A stretch of 64,000 nt of DNA from Anaeramoeba flamelloides. Its lineage: Eukaryota > Metamonada > Anaeramoebidae. The notes below the pieces were generated by a model. That model saw nothing but the letters and a program-made list of their open reading frames with translations, was not told the DNA's origin and searched no databases. Made by a program: the position numbers and the translations under genes. Numbering within the stretch: position 1 is the first letter of the stretch; the number at the start of each line of letters is the position of its first letter. Shown here one piece after another: positions 59,287 to 64,000 of this stretch. The stretch covers positions 5,791,001 to 5,855,000 of the forward strand of contig JANTQA010000048.1 in NCBI GenBank assembly GCA_027625915.1. Direction: 5' to 3'.

Positions 59287-60134
59287 TTTGGATTTTCACA
59301 AATTTTCTCTTTGCTTTGAGAAATTGTATTATATTTAAATCATCACTTTGTTTTTATTTTTATATACATATATTTTCATTCGTTTCATGCCAAATAATAA
59401 AAAAAAAATTAGAATAACTTTTTAATTAAATCAAAACAAACATTTTGAATAAATAGATCTAACCATTTATTTCAAAGAGTTTGAAAAAGGCAGAGCGAAA
59501 AAAAAAAAAAAAAAAAAAAACAAAGTGTTAATTTAAATTTAATATCAAAGTAATATTTTTTTTGTACTTTAAAATGCCATTTTCTTTTTTTTTTTTGAAA
59601 AAAGAAAATTAAGAAATGGAAAATTTTTTATTGTTGAAAAAACAACCAAAAATAAATTCTTTAAATTTTTTTTAAATTTTTGCAATTTTATTTTTTTTTC
59701 AAAAAAATCTGAGAATAATTAACAAATAATGAAATTAAAAATGTTCATAAAATACTTTTTTAAAACTTTAATATTCAATTATGTATATATATAAATATCA
59801 GAGTAATTTATTTTGTTTTTTTTTCCAATTAATTATAAAAATTTTGAAATCAAATTAGAATTTTTTTCTCAAAATTTAAGAAATATGGCAATTTTTTAAG
59901 CAAAATACCTTTCAGATCGAATAATAATATGGAAACGATCAATAGTGAATTCTTCATCAAAACATAATTTAAAAATAATTTAGATCCTAAAATAATATCT
60001 TTTTGTTTCAAGGGGATAAAAAAAATTTCCAAAAAGGTCAAATCTTAATAAAAAATTCTAAATAAGAATTATTTCGAGAAGTGGATAATGTTTTTTATAA
60101 AGATGGATTATTTACGAATTGGTATACCCCCTTT

Positions 60135-60696
60135 CAGTCAAAGTAACCTAGTTTTAATTTTAGCAATTGAAGATGTTCTATGAATTTAATCCAATATTCT
60201 TCTCAAATAGAAATTTTAAATTTTTTAGATCTGATCATTTTTTCTATTTTATTCGAATTTTTTTTTTCACTTTTTGTTTTTTGTTCAATTTTTTTTCTAT
60301 TGTTTTTTTTGTTCTTTTTTTTTTAAGTTATTTTTTTATAAAAAGTAAATATGAAAAAAAAATGTTTCAAAACATCAAATTAACATTAAGAAAAGTAAGG
60401 CTTTCTGTGATTTCTTTGAAAATCCAAACTATTTACCATTGAAAAATATATTGTCAACAATTTTAATTATTGAAAGAAATTGAGAAATTTTGGACTAGAC
60501 ATTTCATGAAAGGGAACTAAAAATATTTTAAGATTTTTTTTTTTTGAAAAAATTGAGGTTGGTCCAGGTATTTCTTTTCCAAATATCTACTCTAAAAATT
60601 AAAATGTTATTATTTCTCATATTTTTAAACTTTTGAACGTTGATTGATTTTTAAACAAGAATAAAAATTTCATTTCTGGCTAAACCTCTTTGAGTG
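60135..60696. mobile_element. Family A-type element, copy 3 (ends only)
   Basis: Left end CAGTCAAAGTAACCTAGTTT and right end AAACCTCTTTGAGTG are inverted and resemble the ends of the other two family A copies. The interior is not similar to theirs, so it is a related or internally replaced element of about 560 bp. Confidence 0.5.
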
Positions 60697-62631
60697 AAAT
60701 GGTGTTTAATTTTGTTTTATAAAAGGGGCCAGAAAAAATGTGCAAATATCAAATATTGTTTCTAAATGGCCTTTAAATAACTAATTAAGAAATTGTAAAT
60801 AATAAACATCTATGTGAATAATTGACTTCATGATGAAGCAGATCTAACCAACTAATATCTCTTTATAGAAATATAATAACCACAATTCAAAGATTCTTGA
60901 AGAAAAAAAGAACAATGCCCATTTAATCTTCCCTTGGTGATCAGAAAACAATTCCATGAGAAATAAATAGGATTTTTATAAAACCATATCCATCTTTTCA
61001 ATATCATCATAATAATACGTTTTAACCTAGTAAATATAGATCTTTACAAAAAAAAAAAAAATTGTATAACAATTTAGTATCAAAAAAAAATTGAAAAAAA
61101 GAAAAAAGAAAAAAATCTAAAAAAATGATTTCAATTTTGAAATTTTGTAAATAAAATTTTTTTATAATATTCACAAATAACCTTTAACTACAGTAAATTA
61201 ATTCATCACAGACAAGTATGTTTGACTAGAAAAAGGTTAATTAACACTTCTAAACGCTTGTAAATCAGAAATTCCAAAAAATTATTTTTCGATGATATCT
61301 TTTTTTCATATTTATATAATTATTGAATAATATTTATCAGAATAAAGTTTAATTCCATTATTACAAATTTTATGATAATCTAGTTAATTTTGAAAAAAAA
61401 TAAAAAAAAATACTAAACAATTTTCGAAAACTATTAAATTAAAATTATATACATGTCAAAAGAATTTCAAAAAAATGATTTATACCAGAATTTATCATTT
61501 ATACAATTGTACGTAATAAAAGTAATTTTTTTTTTTGATTATGAATATAATTCCAACATAATAGCATATTTTTGTTGTTTAATTGAAACCATATTTCTAT
61601 TAAATCTGTTTTTATTATATATTTACTGAATGAACAAACAATAAAATGAATTTTTAAGAATTCTCAAATTACTAATACTAGAATAAATTATAAAATTTTG
61701 ATCAATATATACTCTAAAAAAATAATTTTACCCTTTTAGTTATTTTAACACATCTATTTAACAACTTATGATATTTTTGAGATTTTGTACAAAAAAATTA
61801 TATAAATTAGGAAAAAAGGTAAAAAAGACACAAATTAAAAACCAAATGCGTGTATTTAGACAATTATTTTGATAAAATATATCAATATTTCCCTGAAATC
61901 AAATAAAGATTGGAAAAAATTAGAAAATTTTTTTATTAATTTTAAAATATCCAAACAAATAATATTCGAACAAAAATAATCTATCTTTACCAAAAAAACT
62001 TGAGTGCCATTCCAGAAGTTCAGATTTTTACTCTAATCTTAAATAAATATATATATATTTGATTTTCAAAATGAAAATAAAGTCACATTAGGCAACTTTT
62101 ATTTTAAAATACTATAAAAAAATAAATAAATATTATTTCAAAAAAATTTAGATCATTTCTTGAGAGACGAGTCATAAACATGAAAGATATCAAAACAACT
62201 AGAAAGAATCTATTAAAAAAACAAATAAGAACACAAAATCAAAAATAATGAACGACTTAAATCAATAAATATCACACCTTTATAATGTAAATTGCTAAAA
62301 ATTATAAAATTTCGGAATCCTCAGGAGACCTTTTTATCACCCCCCCCCCATAAAATCCTTTTTAAATCATAATAATTTATTAAATATCATTATTAACCTC
62401 TGATTATTTGTCTATTGGAAACTGACAACTATTAAATTTTTTCTTATATAATCTCTTTTTCAAATAAAAGGGCACAGAAAATTTCAAGAATTATTCATAA
62501 TTGAATCAAATTAATTGTAGTATCATTCAAAAATCTAAGAAACGCCTTAAAACATAAAAAAACACCAACCAAATCTTTAAAACTCATTAAAAAAAACAAT
62601 AAAAATAAAAAGTCAATATTTAAAAAATTGG

Positions 62632-63145
62632 TGTACCCTTTTATTTGAAATGAGAAATCTCGTTTTGTAAATTATTATGAAAAAAATTATAAAAGCAATA
62701 AAAACCTCTGAACAAGGCGAATGGGGTAAAAGTTCTCTAAATTTTATTGATAATTCTTTACACGTCAAACTTTTGTTCTTTAAAGTCTCATTTTAAAGAT
62801 AAAGCCGCAATCCATCTGATATTTTCTTGGAATGTTTTTTCTTTATTTCTCTTTTCTTAGTTCCATTCATCAATACAATATGGGTCTTTCTTAATTCCTA
62901 TTTCTAGCTAATTCGAAATCAAACTTAAACTGTTTCCATTTATACACTGGTAGATTATTTCCAAATTGATTTCTTCTTATCTTGCTTTTTCATTTTCCAA
63001 CTGTTCAATATCCAAAAATAAAAAAAGCAAAAAATGAAAAAATGAATAATTAAAATGAAAATCACCAATAAGTAATTATCTTATAAACAATCAAATTCGA
63101 TGGTATTATCGATTTGAGAGGTGTGCCCTTTTGTTTGAAAAAGAT
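62632..63145. mobile_element. Inverted-repeat element, family L
   Basis: Left end GGTGTACCCTTTTATTTGAAA; right end GTGTGCCCTTTTGTTTGAAA is on the same strand, and a further reversed end TTTTCAAATAAAAGGGCAC lies at about 62458. The GTGYRCCCTTTTRTTTGAAA motif thus occurs three times in 700 bp, as if from two nested or tandem copies. The exact limits are uncertain. A 39-residue frame inside (62677-62796) is probably chance. Confidence 0.4.
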
Positions 63146-64000
63146 TTTATATATATATTAAACTACTTTCGAAAAATAAGGGCCCAGTTTTTCAAATGAT
63201 ACTCAGGAAAACTAATTATATGAGGAACCCTGTAAATAATCATCAATAAACTAGAAGTTGATGGATAATCATCAGAAGATTAAATACTAACAAGGTGTCT
63301 TCTTTAAAAAATTTTTATACGTTGAACAAAATCTATTTCCTTTTTTTGTACAAAAATTTGGCTAAAAAAAATCATCCAAAATTTTACAACATCTGGATAT
63401 TATCGAATTTTTTTTCGGTTGTAAGAGTAATTTGATTGAGAATTAAATTTAAATTTTTCATCATGTAAAAATATTAAATGTAAATCAGTGAAGAAAAATT
63501 GGCATCTGAAACTAATCGATTGAAGAAACTAACAAACAAAAAAAAATCAAATTGTCATCTGATTGTTTGAAATTTTTTTTTATTTTCTTCCAATTTTTTA
63601 GTCAAAAGTTTGGTTAGTAAATTATGAAGTAGAAAATTTTATTTAAATTACATCATTAATCAACTGCCCAACATCATATTGAAATCCAATGATTCTAGAA
63701 CGAGATCTCGAAATTTGGGCCCCTATTTTTGGAATTTAGTTTACTACATTTTTTTCACTTTCTTAATTTCAAATTTAAAGATATATATCTCGAATATAAA
63801 GTAATTTACAGACTCACAAAGTATAAAATTACATTCAACAGTTGTTTAACTTCATTAAACAGATGTTATTATTTACATTGATTAATGAATTCGAAATTGA
63901 GATTTCTAATTGAATCAACAATTAATTCTCTCTTTCCCTTTTCAGGCAATACCTACTAATAAAATTTAAAAATACTATTTGATTTATTTTTTCATTAAAA

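Larger units (their letters stand above)
59287..64000. other. AT-rich region with repeats to the window end
   Basis: No credible gene. Contains family A-type element copy 3 (60135-60696), an inverted-repeat element (62632-63145) and a C10 run (62340-62349), striking in such AT-rich DNA. A poly-A run of about 24 lies at 59497-59520. The remainder is low-complexity. Confidence 0.6.

Noticed and set aside
60167-60442. 91-codon Phe-rich frame
   Set aside because: Low complexity and inside a family A-type element; first codon is not ATG.
62677-62796. 39-residue frame starting MKKIIKAIKTSEQGEWGKS
   Set aside because: Lies within an inverted-repeat element and resembles no family I know.

Overview
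This is a eukaryotic nuclear window: about three quarters A+T, genes split by GT-AG introns, and much non-coding sequence made of homopolymer tracts and inverted repeats. The proteins (AP-2 alpha, a 20S proteasome alpha subunit, an Spt7-like SAGA subunit, CHK2, an RCC1/BTB protein) and the poly-Asn and poly-Gln tracts point to a free-living amoeboid protist. RCC1 repeats fused to BTB domains are common in Anaeramoeba, so I suspect that or a similar lineage; this is inference only. No rRNA, tRNA, viral or retroelement gene and no transposase was recognised.

Layout. 1-4.4 kb is repeats. 4.4-4.9 kb (+) encodes a short RPA-interacting-protein homologue. 10.0-18.4 kb (+) is a nine-exon CHK2/Rad53-type gene (FHA domain plus kinase, 468 aa as reconstructed), whose sixth intron is 5.6 kb long and filled with transposon-like inverted repeats. 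22.3-23.5 kb (-) is a GATAD1-like zinc-finger protein. 25.0-28.8 kb (-) is AP-2 alpha (three exons, 1042 aa). 35.0-38.8 kb (-) is an RCC1/BTB protein (two exons, 597 aa) with a 1.9 kb intron that is mostly mobile-element sequence. 44.8-47.1 kb (-) is an Spt7-like bromodomain/histone-fold protein. 51.1-52.5 kb (-) is proteasome subunit PSMA4 (three exons, 266 aa). 56.5-58.3 kb (+) is a six-exon CK1-group kinase closest to tau-tubulin kinases (311 aa), followed by an open exon ending in a CaaX box that may be its alternative C-terminal tail. 59.3-64 kb is AT-rich sequence and repeats.

At least ten families of short non-autonomous inverted-repeat elements occur here. The clearest is a roughly 195 bp hairpin with CAGT-type ends in four copies. 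One element is flanked by TTAA on both sides; another family has two copies that are nearly identical over about 540 bp. Several lie inside introns and have lengthened them. Most remarkable is CHK2: its kinase-encoding exon is 573 nt (a multiple of 3) and is flanked in both introns by about 105 bp inverted repeats, so pairing in the pre-mRNA could loop out this exon without a frame change.

The genes are not an operon. They cover endocytosis (AP-2), protein degradation (PSMA4), chromatin (Spt7-like, GATAD1-like), DNA-damage signalling (CHK2, RPAIN-like) and other signalling (CK1-like kinase, RCC1/BTB). All exon joins were worked out by eye from splice-site, phase and homology consistency; none is supported by transcripts.
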